From contig JAOTYK010000008.1 of the NCBI GenBank assembly GCA_029861955.1, positions 62,001 through 126,000 of the forward strand: 64,000 nt of DNA, in the 5' to 3' direction. Below, in pieces: positions 17,566 through 29,388 of this stretch. Under the pieces are notes generated by a model, which searched no databases, had not been told where the DNA came from, and saw only the letters and a list, made by a program, of their open reading frames with translations. Source of the DNA: Acidobacteriota bacterium. Its GTDB lineage: Bacteria; Acidobacteriota; Polarisedimenticolia; Polarisedimenticolales; Polarisedimenticolaceae. How positions within the stretch are numbered: the first letter of the stretch is position 1; each line of letters opens with the position of its first letter. The position numbers were made by a program, and so were the translations under genes.

Positions 17566-17921
17566 AGCCTGTCCGCCAGTTCGCCGACGACGGGGAGCTT
17601 GAATCGCTCGCCCTCCAACCCGCGAACGATACAGAGCAGCAAGGCCAGTAACCCGCCGAGGATCGCAGCCGATGCCGCGAGCCAGTACAGCTCGGCCAGG
17701 ACGGTCCACAGGTAGTTCTCGGCAACGAAGTAGAGAAAGCGAAGAAGTAGGTAGCCGACACCGAAGATCGCGCTGGTGACCAGCCCCTGCTTCGCATGCC
17801 ACTTGACGAACTCCCGGCGACTGGCAATTAGACTGAGAATCGCCAACGGGCCCAGGTAGCCGAACACCAGGAGAACGCGGTCCTGGTCGGTCAGTTCCTG
17901 CCCTAGATGTTCGTTGTCCAT
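17562..17921 (-). CDS. Small membrane protein, DUF4870-like
   Basis: The 119-residue protein has hydrophobic helices at about 16-35, 45-65 and 72-100, and a C-terminal RFKLPVVGELADRL segment that is typical of DUF4870/Tic20-like proteins; FVKWHAKQGL is the conserved loop of that family. Function is unknown. I chose the ATG at 17919-17921 over the GTG at 17930 because the -10 box covers 17930-17935. The resulting mRNA would be essentially leaderless. The stop overlaps the TPR gene stop as CTAG. Confidence 0.72.
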   Translation of the reverse strand: MDNEHLGQELTDQDRVLLVFGYLGPLAILSLIASRREFVKWHAKQGLVTSAIFGVGYLLLRFLYFVAENYLWTVLAELYWLAASAAILGGLLALLLCIVRGLEGERFKLPVVGELADRL

Positions 17922-17929
17922 CAGCGCCA

Positions 17930-17958
17930 CTTATATCCCCCGCGCGCAATAGGGTCAA
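17930..17958 (-). promoter_or_regulatory. Predicted promoter of the DUF4870-like gene
   Basis: Minus strand TTGACC (17953-17958), 17-base spacer, TATAAG (17930-17935). Transcription start near 17923, two bases before the ATG. Confidence 0.6.
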
Positions 17959-17967
17959 GCGGCCCGG

Positions 17968-17976
17968 TGCTATACT
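17968..17976 (+). promoter_or_regulatory. Extended -10 promoter of mutS
   Basis: TGCTATACT matches the extended -10 TGnTATAAT with one difference. Transcription start would fall near 17983, about three bases before the mutS ATG, and no ribosome site precedes the ATG, so mutS mRNA looks leaderless. Confidence 0.5.
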
Positions 17977-17985
17977 CCCGTCCTC

Positions 17986-20639
<2,654 letters not shown>

Positions 20640-20643
<4 letters not shown>

Positions 20644-20975
20644 AACGAGACGAGCGCTTCCTTCTCGTCGCGATAGGTTTCGAATACCTCCTCGAGCTTC
20701 GTCAGCTGGAGCAGATCGAAGACCTTGCCGGACGGGTTGAGCAGCTTGACCGTGCCGTTCTTCTCTTTGGCTCGCTTGTAGCACGCGACCAGTTCGCCAA
20801 TGCCGGCGGAATCCATGTACGAAACCTTCTCCAGGTTCAATAGCACGTTGGCGTTTCCGGAATCGAGAAGCTCGTTGACCTTTTCGCGCATCACGATGTC
20901 GCCGTCGCCGATGGTGATCTTTCCGCTGAGGTCTACGACCGAAACGTGACCAATGACGCGAGTGTTTGCCTTCAT
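20640..20975 (-). CDS. STAS-domain anti-sigma factor antagonist
   Basis: The 111-residue protein is a SpoIIAA/RsbV-type STAS domain. The phosphorylatable serine is S56 in YMDSAGIGEL (53-62). In the family, the unphosphorylated form binds the anti-sigma kinase and frees the sigma factor. The kinase partner is encoded 31 bases upstream, so the two form a partner-switching pair. No sigma factor gene is next to them; the target may be encoded elsewhere or may not be a sigma factor. Confidence 0.88.
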
Positions 20976-21006
20976 TCTGTGACCCTCTCTACGCCCTCAC
21001 GGGCTT

Positions 21007-21459
21007 CTACGAACTGGACGTTTCGGATTCAGTTTCCAAGCGTTTGACGAGTCGTAGGGACAGTCCCCCCTCGTCGTTCACAAACTCCACCTTATCTACG
21101 TACGCGCGGATCATCAAGAGGCCGCGGCCCGAAGTATTCAGCAGATTCTCCGCCGAAGTCGGATCGTTCGATTCGTCGGGAGTATACCCCGGACCCTGGT
21201 CCTGGACGCAGGCCTCAAATAGATTGTCACCGCTGCTCAGTCGCAGTTTGACGATTTTCTTCGGATCGGCACCATTGCCGTGGACGATGCCGTTGATGAC
21301 CGCTTCACGGACCGCAATGCCGATATTCAGGGCCGTATCCTCGTCAAAACCGGCCAACTTGGCGAAACGCTCGGCGAGGGTGTGGACCGGATCGACGTAC
21401 TGGATCTGGCTCGGGACTTCTAGTTTCAGCGAACGATGGGAGTTGTCGGATCCCGCCAT
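21007..21459 (-). CDS. Anti-sigma factor, HATPase_c_2 serine kinase (RsbW-like)
   Basis: The 150-residue protein is a GHKL-fold kinase of the RsbW/SpoIIAB type. Visible are the N-box AVREAVINGIVHGNG (about 49-63), the G1 box DQGPGY and the G2 box GRGLLMIRAYVD. Such kinases bind a sigma factor and phosphorylate their STAS partner, here the next gene. It is first in a two-gene operon with a clear upstream promoter. Confidence 0.88.
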   Translation of the reverse strand: MAGSDNSHRSLKLEVPSQIQYVDPVHTLAERFAKLAGFDEDTALNIGIAVREAVINGIVHGNGADPKKIVKLRLSSGDNLFEACVQDQGPGYTPDESNDPTSAENLLNTSGRGLLMIRAYVDKVEFVNDEGGLSLRLVKRLETESETSSS

Positions 21460-21505
21460 ACTGCCCCCGAGGCCGCTCCCGGCTCGATCCGGCCGGGAAA
21501 AACCG

Positions 21506-21534
21506 AGGATAGCGACCCCTCAACCCCAAGTCAA
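21506..21534 (-). promoter_or_regulatory. Predicted promoter of the RsbW-like/STAS operon
   Basis: Minus strand TTGACT (21529-21534), 17 bases, TATCCT (21506-21511). The transcript start would be near 21499, just before a CCCGGC...GCCGGG hairpin (21478-21497) in the leader. Confidence 0.55.
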
Positions 21535-21595
21535 CGAAGGCGCCCCCGGTAGAACTCTACTGCCTACGGATCCGGGCGGAGTCGGTTTCAACGGG

Positions 21596-22660
21596 TCAGG
21601 GACGGATCTCGATCAGGGGTAATCGAACCTCTCGGCGTTGGCCGCCATTGTCCAGAGTCAACGTGACCTGACTCCCGGCCCCCCCCGCCTCCTCGAACGC
21701 GTCCATCAGCTCCGACAATTGCCGGACCCGTTTCCCGTCGACCCCAACGATGATGTCACCGACGATCTTCCCTCGGGCGTTGACCCGCACGGGCTCGATG
21801 CCCGCCTTCTCCGCAGGCTGCCCGGCCTGCACCTCGGTGATCACGATTCCTTCCAGTCCGTAGCGACGCGCGCGATGATCCGAGAGCACCGTCACACCGA
21901 TCCCCGACCGGATTTCCTGGCCGAACTCGATCAACTCGGGGACGAGACGTGCCACGGTGTCCACGGGAATCGCAAAACCGATGCCGGCGGAACCGCCGCT
22001 GGGGCTGGCGATCGCGGTGTTGACGCCGATCAGTCGGCCACTGGAATCCAGCAGCGGCCCACCGGAGTTTCCCGGATTGATCGCCGCGTCGGTCTGGATC
22101 ACGTCGTGGATCGTTCGCCCATCCGGGGACTGCAGGTCTCGCCCGAGCGCGCTGACGATGCCGACGGTCAACGTCTGATCGAGTCCGAACGGATTGCCGA
22201 GGGCCAACACCCGTTGCCCCACCGCCAGATTGGACGAGGTCCCGATGTTCAACGGGACGAGACGATCCCGTGGTGCGTCGATCTTCAGGACCGCCAGATC
22301 TTTACTGGGTGAGAGCCCCACGAGCCGGGCCTCCCAGTCGGACTGATCCCAGAGGGTGATCGAGTAGCGAGTCGAGCGGTCGTTGGTCTGAATGACGTGA
22401 AAGTTGGTGACGATGTGGCCATCCTTGTCCCAGACGAATCCGGAACCCGCGCCTCGCTCGTAGGCCGTCTCGTCGAGGGAGAACAGACTTCTCCTTACGG
22501 CCAGCTGTCGGATGTAGACGGTCGAGGGCGACGCCATCTCGAAATTGTTGATATCGCGGCGCTCGCCGTCGGTCAGACCCGTGTCGCCAAAGGCGACAAC
22601 GGTCAGAGCCAACACCCACAGAATCGAAAAGGCCTTGGTCAATCTGGCGAACTCTTGCAT
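21596..22660 (-). CDS. HtrA/DegP-type serine protease with one PDZ domain
   Basis: The 354-residue protein has a signal sequence or anchor (about 8-25), a trypsin-like domain with H88 in TNFHVI, the Asp in SKDLAVLKI and the Ser in GNSGGPLLD, and one C-terminal PDZ domain (about 255-350, GIVITEVQAGQPAEKAGIEP marks it). HtrA proteases clear or refold misfolded envelope proteins. I start at the ATG 22658-22660 (another ATG directly precedes it), after AGGGG. The frame continues upstream to 22840, but that stretch lacks protein-like composition and covers the divergent gene. Confidence 0.9.
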   Translation of the reverse strand: MQEFARLTKAFSILWVLALTVVAFGDTGLTDGERRDINNFEMASPSTVYIRQLAVRRSLFSLDETAYERGAGSGFVWDKDGHIVTNFHVIQTNDRSTRYSITLWDQSDWEARLVGLSPSKDLAVLKIDAPRDRLVPLNIGTSSNLAVGQRVLALGNPFGLDQTLTVGIVSALGRDLQSPDGRTIHDVIQTDAAINPGNSGGPLLDSSGRLIGVNTAIASPSGGSAGIGFAIPVDTVARLVPELIEFGQEIRSGIGVTVLSDHRARRYGLEGIVITEVQAGQPAEKAGIEPVRVNARGKIVGDIIVGVDGKRVRQLSELMDAFEEAGGAGSQVTLTLDNGGQRREVRLPLIEIRP

Positions 22661-22692
22661 CATCCCCTGGAGCTTACCACCGCGGAGGAACC

Positions 22693-23157
22693 TTGTCGGG
22701 CATACGCACCATGTTCGACAACGTCCGTGAGGCGCTCGGTCCCTACGTAGAACCGTTCGCCCCGTTCGCGACGTGGCTGCTCGTCGGTTCCCTGCTGACG
22801 ATGATCCTGACGCCGGTGCTGACCGCCTACCTGATCGCACGGATCCCGCCCGGCTATTTTCTCAAGCGTCGTGCACCGCTCGACGGTTGGCGACGCTCCC
22901 ACCCGATCCTGCGTTGGTCGGGTCTAATTTCAAAGAATGTACTGGGCGTGCTGTTCCTGGTGGCGGGGTTGGCGATGCTCGTCCTTCCCGGTCAGGGTAT
23001 CCTCTCGATCGTTCTGGGACTCACGCTCATCGACTTCCCGGGCAAGCGACGCCTGCAACTATGGCTTCTGCGCAAGAAGCGGGTGATCAAGTCGATCAAC
23101 TGGATTCGATCGCGACGGGGCCGGGAGCCGCTGCTCCTGCCGCCACGGCGCTCATGA
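22693..23157 (+). CDS. Small integral membrane protein, PGPGW type
   Basis: The 154-residue protein has transmembrane segments at about 27-50 and 75-105. The second region contains GLAMLVLPGQGILSIVLGL, which looks like the PGPGW family of uncharacterised membrane proteins (family name from memory). A basic tail follows. The start is TTG 22693 with GGAGG (22684-22688) four bases upstream; the ATG at 22711 is an alternative. No function is known. It is divergent from the HtrA gene and its end overlaps the glycosyltransferase gene by 6 bases. Confidence 0.7.
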   Translation: MSGIRTMFDNVREALGPYVEPFAPFATWLLVGSLLTMILTPVLTAYLIARIPPGYFLKRRAPLDGWRRSHPILRWSGLISKNVLGVLFLVAGLAMLVLPGQGILSIVLGLTLIDFPGKRRLQLWLLRKKRVIKSINWIRSRRGREPLLLPPRRS

Positions 23158-24327
23158 CGCCGCTCGGGATCTCTCCTCGATCGCGTTGACATAGACCGCC
23201 AGCGTTTTCTCCGCGGTCGCCTCCCAGGTCAACTCCTGCAGCGCAATGCGACGATTGTTGTCTGCGATGCGTCGGCGGCGCTGGTCGTCCTGAAGGAGCG
23301 TCAACATGGCGTCACGAAACGCCGCGGTGTCCTCGGCCTCGACCAACAACCCCTGATCCTCGGAACGGATCAGATCGGGAATGCCTCCGACGATCGTCGA
23401 CGCGACGGCGCAGCGCGCCGCCAACGCTTCGAGCATCGCCGTGGGACACCCCTCCAGCAACGAGGGCATCGTGAACAGGTCCGCCGCGTTCAACAGGTCG
23501 ATCTTGTGCTCCCGGGAAACGAAGCCCGGGAACTCTACCCGCGGCGCGACGTTGGCATGGGAAAGCCATTTCGAATAGCCGTCCGAGCTGCCACGGCCAA
23601 GCACCACACACTTCCAGTCGAGGCCTTCCGGAAACTGGGTGAACGCCTCGAACATGTACTTCAGTCCCTTGCGCTCGTCTTCCAGATTGCCCGGCGATGA
23701 CACGATCAGGAGCTGCCCCGGTCGCAGCCCAAGACGTTCGCGACAGTCGGTCTGATCGTCGTCGGCGGCATGAAACGCCGCCACATCGACACCGTTCAAC
23801 ACCGCGGTCGTCTTGTCGGCAACGTGGGGGTAGAAACGAATCAGGTCCTTCTTCGATTGCGGCGAGACCGTCACGATGCGATCGGCCTGCCCCACGGACT
23901 TGCGCTCCGAACGGAGGATCCATGGGTTCCGATCGCCGCGTAGCGCCGGAAGCGCGAAAGTCTGATGGAGAACCGCGACGACGTGATGCACGGTCAGGAT
24001 CGTCGGGCATTCAAACCCCGTGATCACGTACTGCTCGTTGGTGTGCAGGATGTCGAAGCCACCGATCGAATCGCTGACTTCGCGAAGGGCGGCCGGGAGG
24101 CGACGACGGAAGAGGATTGAACGCACGAAGCTGCGATTCGGCACCTGGATACGATGAACGTGGACGCCATGCTCGACCGCGGTGCTGCAGTCGTCGTAGC
24201 TCAAGATGAAGACATGGACCTCGTGCCCCGCACGGACCATGGCGGCGGCCAGCTCCGCCGAGTAGACGCCGGCACCGCCGAACGGCAGGTCGCCGGGATA
24301 CTGAACGCTGTACAGACCGATCTTCAT
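23152..24327 (-). CDS. Glycosyltransferase family 4
   Basis: The 391-residue protein has the two-Rossmann GT-B pattern: a glycine-rich start (YPGDLPFGGAGVYSAELA, about 10-27), HTNEQYV and HVVAVLHQ in the acceptor half, and in the donor half VLNGVD, GRGSSDGYSK and the E-x7-E motif PSLLEGCPTAMLEALA. Family members move a sugar from a nucleotide donor to lipid-linked, LPS or exopolysaccharide acceptors; the substrate here is not determinable. It is not next to other polysaccharide genes and follows the exporter operon on the same strand after 58 bases. Confidence 0.88.
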   Translation of the reverse strand: MKIGLYSVQYPGDLPFGGAGVYSAELAAAMVRAGHEVHVFILSYDDCSTAVEHGVHVHRIQVPNRSFVRSILFRRRLPAALREVSDSIGGFDILHTNEQYVITGFECPTILTVHHVVAVLHQTFALPALRGDRNPWILRSERKSVGQADRIVTVSPQSKKDLIRFYPHVADKTTAVLNGVDVAAFHAADDDQTDCRERLGLRPGQLLIVSSPGNLEDERKGLKYMFEAFTQFPEGLDWKCVVLGRGSSDGYSKWLSHANVAPRVEFPGFVSREHKIDLLNAADLFTMPSLLEGCPTAMLEALAARCAVASTIVGGIPDLIRSEDQGLLVEAEDTAAFRDAMLTLLQDDQRRRRIADNNRRIALQELTWEATAEKTLAVYVNAIEERSRAAS

Positions 24328-24385
24328 GGGATCTCCCTGACCGAGAGTCTACGACCCTCCGGCTGAAGTTTCCCGGTCAATCTCG

Positions 24386-25588
24386 TCATCGAGGACGGAC
24401 CCGGACCCCATCGGCGACCGAATCCGACGGGTAGAGGACGACGGCCTCACCCTCGTCCAGTCCCGAGAGGATCTCGGCCTGCAGTCCATTGCGTGCGCCG
24501 ACCTCCACTGGCGTGAGAACGGCGCGATCGTCGTGAACGGCATACAGCGCCCACTGCCCCTCGTGCCGGAACAGGCAACTGGTGGGCACAACGAGGGCAT
24601 CGGCCGATTCCCACGAAACGACACGCACCTCGACACGGAAGCCATCGCCGAGGGCCTGCCAGGCGCCTTGCCCATCGACAAAATCAATAATCACGTTGAC
24701 CCGCTGCTCCTCGACCCCCAGCGCGGAGATCTTGGTGAATCCACTGGGCTCGATCCGGCGCACCTCGCCGTGCAGCACCTCGCTGCCACCCCAGTCCTCG
24801 ATCCGGACGGCCATGCCGGGATCGATGCGGACCGCATCCTCCGACAGATAGTCGGAGACGATCTCCAGTCGCGTCGGGTCAGCGACCTCGAGCAGGGGTT
24901 CGCCGGCCGCGACCACCGCGGAACTCTCGTGCAGACGCCGCAGCACGACGCCGTCGATCGGCGAGCGCATGACGATCGGTGCGGGCGTCCCGTCGTCGTA
25001 GGTCGGGTCCATCGTGGCGCGGATCTGAGCCAGATCGAACTGGGCCGTGCGAACCGCGAATTCGGCGGCAGCGTCACGCTCCTGACCGGTATCTACATTC
25101 AATCTTGCGGCGTCGAGGGCTTCCTCGGAGACGATCTGCTCGCCGGCCAGCCGCTCGATCCGACGCAATTCGGAGCGAGCGAATTCCAGCTCGGAGGCGA
25201 CACGCGACCGCTCAGCCCGAACCCGTCCCAGCCGGGCTTCCGCCGCTCTGCGGCGGGCGGTGGTCTCGGCCTTCGTGCGCGCATCGAGCAACGCCGGGCG
25301 AACCGGCTGAAACGTCGCCAGCACGGTTTCGCCTGCGACCACCGAGTCGCCGGGCTCGAGCTCGATGCGCAGGATCTGCCCCGAGACCGGCGCGGAGACG
25401 ACGAAGCGTTCGCGGACGCGGGTTTCGCCCTCCTCGTCCAGCGTGACACGCATCTCGGTTCGCATCGCTTCTGCGACGTCGATCTCGACGGGTTGCGGTC
25501 GCAGCGCCAGAGCGACCAGCGCGACGACCACCACGGCCAGCGCGAACCAGATCACACGTCGCGTCATGCTGCGCTCGTTCTCGGCCAT
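24386..25588 (-). CDS. HlyD/MacA-type periplasmic adaptor protein
   Basis: The 400-residue protein has an N-terminal transmembrane anchor (about 10-28), a first lipoyl half (VSAPVSGQILRIELEPGD), a long helical hairpin rich in Arg/Glu (about 95-185), the second lipoyl half (MRSPIDGVVLRRLHESSAVV) and a beta-barrel domain. It links an inner-membrane pump to an outer-membrane channel. It is third in an operon with an ABC ATPase and an FtsX-type permease, 4 bases after the permease. No outer-membrane channel gene is adjacent. Confidence 0.9.
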   Translation of the reverse strand: MAENERSMTRRVIWFALAVVVVALVALALRPQPVEIDVAEAMRTEMRVTLDEEGETRVRERFVVSAPVSGQILRIELEPGDSVVAGETVLATFQPVRPALLDARTKAETTARRRAAEARLGRVRAERSRVASELEFARSELRRIERLAGEQIVSEEALDAARLNVDTGQERDAAAEFAVRTAQFDLAQIRATMDPTYDDGTPAPIVMRSPIDGVVLRRLHESSAVVAAGEPLLEVADPTRLEIVSDYLSEDAVRIDPGMAVRIEDWGGSEVLHGEVRRIEPSGFTKISALGVEEQRVNVIIDFVDGQGAWQALGDGFRVEVRVVSWESADALVVPTSCLFRHEGQWALYAVHDDRAVLTPVEVGARNGLQAEILSGLDEGEAVVLYPSDSVADGVRVRPR

Positions 25589-25592
25589 CGGA

Positions 25593-27956
25593 TTACTCCA
25601 CGCCCTTCAGGACCTCGACCAGGTCCAGATTATCCAACTTGCGTCGCACCAGCAGTCCGGACGCGGCGGCTGACATCAAAACGACCAACGCTGCAAACGC
25701 GTAGGACCGCGGTGAAACGACGAGCGGAAAACGATACAACTCCGTGTCGAACAGAACCACCATTATCCCCGCGAGCCCATAGCCGATGAGCAGCCCGAGA
25801 GGAATGGCCAAGACGGTCAGTACGCCCAATTCACCGAGCAGGATTGCCGAGATCTCGCCGCGCGTGAACCCGAGTACGCGAAGACTTGCCAACTCGTGCT
25901 GGCGCTCGGACAGCGCGATGCGTGCGACGTTGTAGACCACGCCAATCGTGATGATCGAGGCGAACAGGATGTTGAAGAAGATGAAGACGCCCATCATCTC
26001 GTCCATCTGTCGACGAAACTCGTCCAGTGCTGCAGACTTCAACGCCACGCCGGCGACTGCCGGAAGCGACTTGAGGCGCTCGTAGAGAATTCGCTGAAAG
26101 AGCGGGTCGACACGCAGATAGGCACCCGACAGCACCCTCCCTTCACGCATCAGTTTTCGCAGGGCGTCGATACGCATGTAGGCCCCGGCGCCCATGTACT
26201 CGTCAACGACACCGACGACGATCACCGAGCGCACCGGGCGCGCCCCCTCGAGGACCTCCAGGATGATGCTGTCGCCAGACTCGACCCCCAGGATCTCCGC
26301 CAACTTCGCAGACAGCACCAGACCATCCGGTGGCAGCTCGCGAGGCTGGAAGTCGTCGTCGACGACGCGCTGCAGTTGTGGCCGCTGTTGGATGCCGAGG
26401 ATCCCCGCCTGCCGCGAGCGGGATCCGGCGCGCAAACGCACCGCCAGGTTGCGTGCGGGTTCCACGGTCATGACGCCCGGTAGGCGCTCCATGTTGTGGA
26501 GGGCCTCGGGGGAATTAGGCTCGGCAAAGTTGACGGTCAGATCCTGACGCTGGATCGTGTGGAACTGCATCTCCATCAGTACGTCGATCGAGTCCAGGAA
26601 GAACAGGCCGATGATCATCATTCCGCCCGAGAAGCCGATACCGACAACCGAGGCCAGCGAACGGAGCGGTCGGCGCTGCAGGTTCCGCAAGACAATGCGT
26701 GCCGGCTGCGAGAGGAAGCGACGGAGACCCAGACGCTCGACCCAGGTGGCTCTGTAGGTGGCGGGCGGCTCGGGACGCATGGCCTCCGCCGGTGGCAGAC
26801 GAACCGCCTGCCTCACGGCACCGACTGCGCCGATCAGCGCGGCGACCACACCAAACCCGATCGCACCCAGAACGACATCGGCCGTCAATCGATAATCCAG
26901 AAACGGAAACCGGTAGTAAGTGTTGTACATATTCAGCATGCCACGACCGAGCCAGTTCCCCGCGAACAAACCACCGATGCCGCCGACGATGGTGATCAGC
27001 AGACTCCAGCTGGCGTAGTGCAAACCGATCTCGCGGTTGGCATACCCCAGCGCTTTCAGGGCGGCGATCTGCACACGCTGGACAGAGATGATGCGACGCA
27101 AGACGACGTTGAGCAGGAACGCCGCCACACCAAGGAAGATCACCGGTACGAACGTGCCGAAGCCCCGCAACTGAATCAGTTCGCTGTTCAGGTACCAGTG
27201 GGATGTCTGCCGCGCACGGGGGATCGCGCCCAGCCCACCGTAGGGCTCGAGCAGGCGGTCCAGTCGTGCGAGCACATCCTGCTCCGACGCGTCGGCGGTA
27301 AGCCGCAGCGAGACGTCGTTGAAGCCGCCCTCCATGTCGAAGGCGGTGGCCAGCGCACGACGACCCATCCAGAAGATGCCGAACCGCGCATTGTCCGGCA
27401 TCAGGTCCCCGGCACGAATCGAGTAGATGTACTCGGGAGACAGGCCGATGCCAACGATCTCGAGGGTGCGTTTGCGCCCGTTGATCACCGCATCGATCGT
27501 CGACCCCGGTCGAAGGTCGTGGGCCAGTGCGAACCCCTCCCCCGCCACGATCTCATCCGCGCGTTCCGCTTCGGGGAATCGCCCCTGCAAGAGCGCAATC
27601 CCGTTCAAGATCGTCGACGGGTCAGGCGGGATGGAGATCAGCCGTCCGGTGACCGGCTCGTCCATGTCGGCGACGTCGACGGTAACCTCGGCGACGACTC
27701 GCGTGGCGACACGGGAGACCCCGGGAATCTCGATAATCTTGCGCTCGAGGTGGTTTGGCGCACGTTTCATGTTCGCAAACACCTCGGCGAAATGATAGCG
27801 ATCGTAGAACGTCTGTTGTGTGCGTTGCAGTGAGGCGAAGGTCGAGAAGTACGCGATGAACATCGCGATGCCAACCGTGATCACCATGCTGATCGCGAAG
27901 ACCTGGCCCTTGATGTTCCAGAGGTCGCGGAGCAGTTTGCGATTGAGTGCACGCAT
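25593..27956 (-). CDS. ABC transporter permease, FtsX/MacB type (two FtsX domains)
   Basis: The 787-residue protein has a first transmembrane helix (about 19-39), a large periplasmic MacB-like domain, three more helices (about 270-400), a central linker, then a second set of one plus three helices with another periplasmic domain, ending in LLVRRKLDNLDLVEVLKGVE. Two FtsX units in one chain resemble LolC/E- or DUF214-type permeases rather than single-unit MacB. Together with the ATPase and adaptor it probably moves a lipophilic or peptide substrate out of the inner membrane by mechanotransmission. Confidence 0.9.
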   Translation of the reverse strand: MRALNRKLLRDLWNIKGQVFAISMVITVGIAMFIAYFSTFASLQRTQQTFYDRYHFAEVFANMKRAPNHLERKIIEIPGVSRVATRVVAEVTVDVADMDEPVTGRLISIPPDPSTILNGIALLQGRFPEAERADEIVAGEGFALAHDLRPGSTIDAVINGRKRTLEIVGIGLSPEYIYSIRAGDLMPDNARFGIFWMGRRALATAFDMEGGFNDVSLRLTADASEQDVLARLDRLLEPYGGLGAIPRARQTSHWYLNSELIQLRGFGTFVPVIFLGVAAFLLNVVLRRIISVQRVQIAALKALGYANREIGLHYASWSLLITIVGGIGGLFAGNWLGRGMLNMYNTYYRFPFLDYRLTADVVLGAIGFGVVAALIGAVGAVRQAVRLPPAEAMRPEPPATYRATWVERLGLRRFLSQPARIVLRNLQRRPLRSLASVVGIGFSGGMMIIGLFFLDSIDVLMEMQFHTIQRQDLTVNFAEPNSPEALHNMERLPGVMTVEPARNLAVRLRAGSRSRQAGILGIQQRPQLQRVVDDDFQPRELPPDGLVLSAKLAEILGVESGDSIILEVLEGARPVRSVIVVGVVDEYMGAGAYMRIDALRKLMREGRVLSGAYLRVDPLFQRILYERLKSLPAVAGVALKSAALDEFRRQMDEMMGVFIFFNILFASIITIGVVYNVARIALSERQHELASLRVLGFTRGEISAILLGELGVLTVLAIPLGLLIGYGLAGIMVVLFDTELYRFPLVVSPRSYAFAALVVLMSAAASGLLVRRKLDNLDLVEVLKGVE

Positions 27957-27958
27957 CG

Positions 27959-28687
27959 CTACCAGCTCAAATCCTGCGGTCGCAATTTGCTGTCGTTGGT
28001 CTCTACCGAGGCGATCTGGCCGTCCGCCAACTTCACGACGCGGTCGGCCATCTGGGCGATGGCCGCGTTGTGGGTGATGACGGCGGTCGTCGTCCCCAGC
28101 TCGCGATTGACCCGCTCGATCGCATCCAGAACCAGGACCCCGGTCTGGATGTCCAACGCCCCGGTCGGCTCATCGCACAACAACACGTCCGGTCGTTTGG
28201 CAATCGCCCGTGCGATCGCGACACGCTGTTGCTCACCGCCGGAGAGCTGCGAGGGGAAGTGGTTCATCCGGTCTTTCAGACTGACGATCTCGAGCGCCTC
28301 GACGGGATCCATCGGGCTCGGCGCGATCTCTGTGACCAATGCGACGTTCTCCCGCGCGGTCAGCGAGGGAATCAGGTTGTAGAACTGGAAGACGAAACCG
28401 ACATGATGACGCCGGTAGCGTGTCAGCTCGGCCTCCCCCGCCTCGGTCAGCTCGCCACCGCGATAGATCACCCTTCCGCTAGTGGGCGTGTCCAGCCCAC
28501 CGAGGATGTTCAGCAGCGTCGACTTACCGCTACCGGAGGGCCCCAGCAGGCAGACGAACTCCGATTCGCGCAGCTGAAGATCGACTCCGCGCAGGGCATG
28601 AACCTGCACCTCGCCCATGTCGTAGATCTTCGTGACGCCCGAGGCGTCGAAGACCGGCGGGGTGGGAGGCGGTTCGGCGGTCGTCAT
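27959..28687 (-). CDS. ABC transporter ATP-binding protein, LolD/MacB type
   Basis: The 242-residue ATPase has Walker [10 protein letters not shown] (49-57), the family loop [17 protein letters not shown], signature [16 protein letters not shown] and Walker [13 protein letters not shown], all of the MacB/LolD/FtsE type. First gene of the exporter operon; the permease begins 2 bases after its end. A minus-strand TATCCT (28696-28701) would place transcription start about two bases before the ATG, so the mRNA may be leaderless; no ribosome site is visible. Confidence 0.94.
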   Translation of the reverse strand: MTTAEPPPTPPVFDASGVTKIYDMGEVQVHALRGVDLQLRESEFVCLLGPSGSGKSTLLNILGGLDTPTSGRVIYRGGELTEAGEAELTRYRRHHVGFVFQFYNLIPSLTARENVALVTEIAPSPMDPVEALEIVSLKDRMNHFPSQLSGGEQQRVAIARAIAKRPDVLLCDEPTGALDIQTGVLVLDAIERVNRELGTTTAVITHNAAIAQMADRVVKLADGQIASVETNDSKLRPQDLSW

Positions 28688-28719
28688 GATGGATCAGGAT
28701 AGACAAAACTGCGAAATCC

Positions 28720-29283
28720 TTAAAGGCCCCGCGCGGGCGGAATCGCTTTGACGTGGGCGTGGATCTGGACGGATCCGATCGTCGACTCGACGCGCTGCTT
28801 GTTCATCTTGAGGCCCTTCACGTCGTACATCACGCCGTCCGGCGAGAGCGCCTTGACGGCAAAGTAACGACCGAGCGTGCCGAACACCTTGATATCTAGG
28901 ATGCTGCCCGTGCGTCTCATGGCCCTGACATCCAACTGCTTTCCCTCGGGGGTCAACGCCTTGAGATCGAGGATTTGCCCCTTGGCATCGATGGCCCTGA
29001 CGGGCGCATGACGGTCGTCACTGACGACCACCTTTACGTCGTAACGGCGGTCACCGCTGAGCGCCTTGACGGCCAGTAGCTGGGCGTTGCCGTCCTCCTC
29101 GATCGCCACGACATCGAAAAGCTTGCCATCGGCATCTATGGCCTTGATGTCCAGCAAGTAGCCCTTCGGATGGACCCCCTTGACGTGCCACAGCGTGGTC
29201 TTCTCCGCGGCGAAGGCTGCCCCCGTGGAGACGATCGCGGCGATCGCCAGAAAAAGTAAGCCGACCTTGAGTCGCGTTAGCAT
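28720..29283 (-). CDS. Secreted protein made of about 11 dodecapeptide VKA repeats
   Basis: The 187-residue protein has a signal peptide (LKVGLLFLAIAAIVSTGAAFA) and then about eleven units of 10-14 residues with the pattern xxDhKAhxxxGx: WHVKGVHPKG, LLDIKAIDADGK, LFDVVAIEEDGN, LLAVKALSGDRR, YDVKVVVSDD, PVRAIDAKGQ, ILDLKALTPEGK, QLDVRAMRRTGS, ILDIKVFGTLGR, YFAVKALSPDGV, MYDVKGLKM. The alternating pattern suggests one beta strand per unit. I recall similar proteins in Bacteroidota (annotated DUF7486, unverified). No function is known. The start ATG 29281-29283 has a strong ribosome site (29290-29297, GAGGAGGG), so the longer frame to 29361 is rejected. Lies 32 bases before the exporter ATPase. 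Confidence 0.72.
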   Translation of the reverse strand: MLTRLKVGLLFLAIAAIVSTGAAFAAEKTTLWHVKGVHPKGYLLDIKAIDADGKLFDVVAIEEDGNAQLLAVKALSGDRRYDVKVVVSDDRHAPVRAIDAKGQILDLKALTPEGKQLDVRAMRRTGSILDIKVFGTLGRYFAVKALSPDGVMYDVKGLKMNKQRVESTIGSVQIHAHVKAIPPARGL

Positions 29284-29388
29284 TTCATACCCTCCTCGAG
29301 AATCCTCTGTGCCTGATAGTACATCGTCTCGCACTCGACCGGCCGGGTCCCCCAGAGCCACCCCACCTTCGGCGAAGAGGACGGATCC

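Noticed and set aside
26496-27833. 445-codon plus-strand open frame opposite the ABC permease
   Set aside because: Antisense shadow; the permease strand has membrane helices and family motifs.
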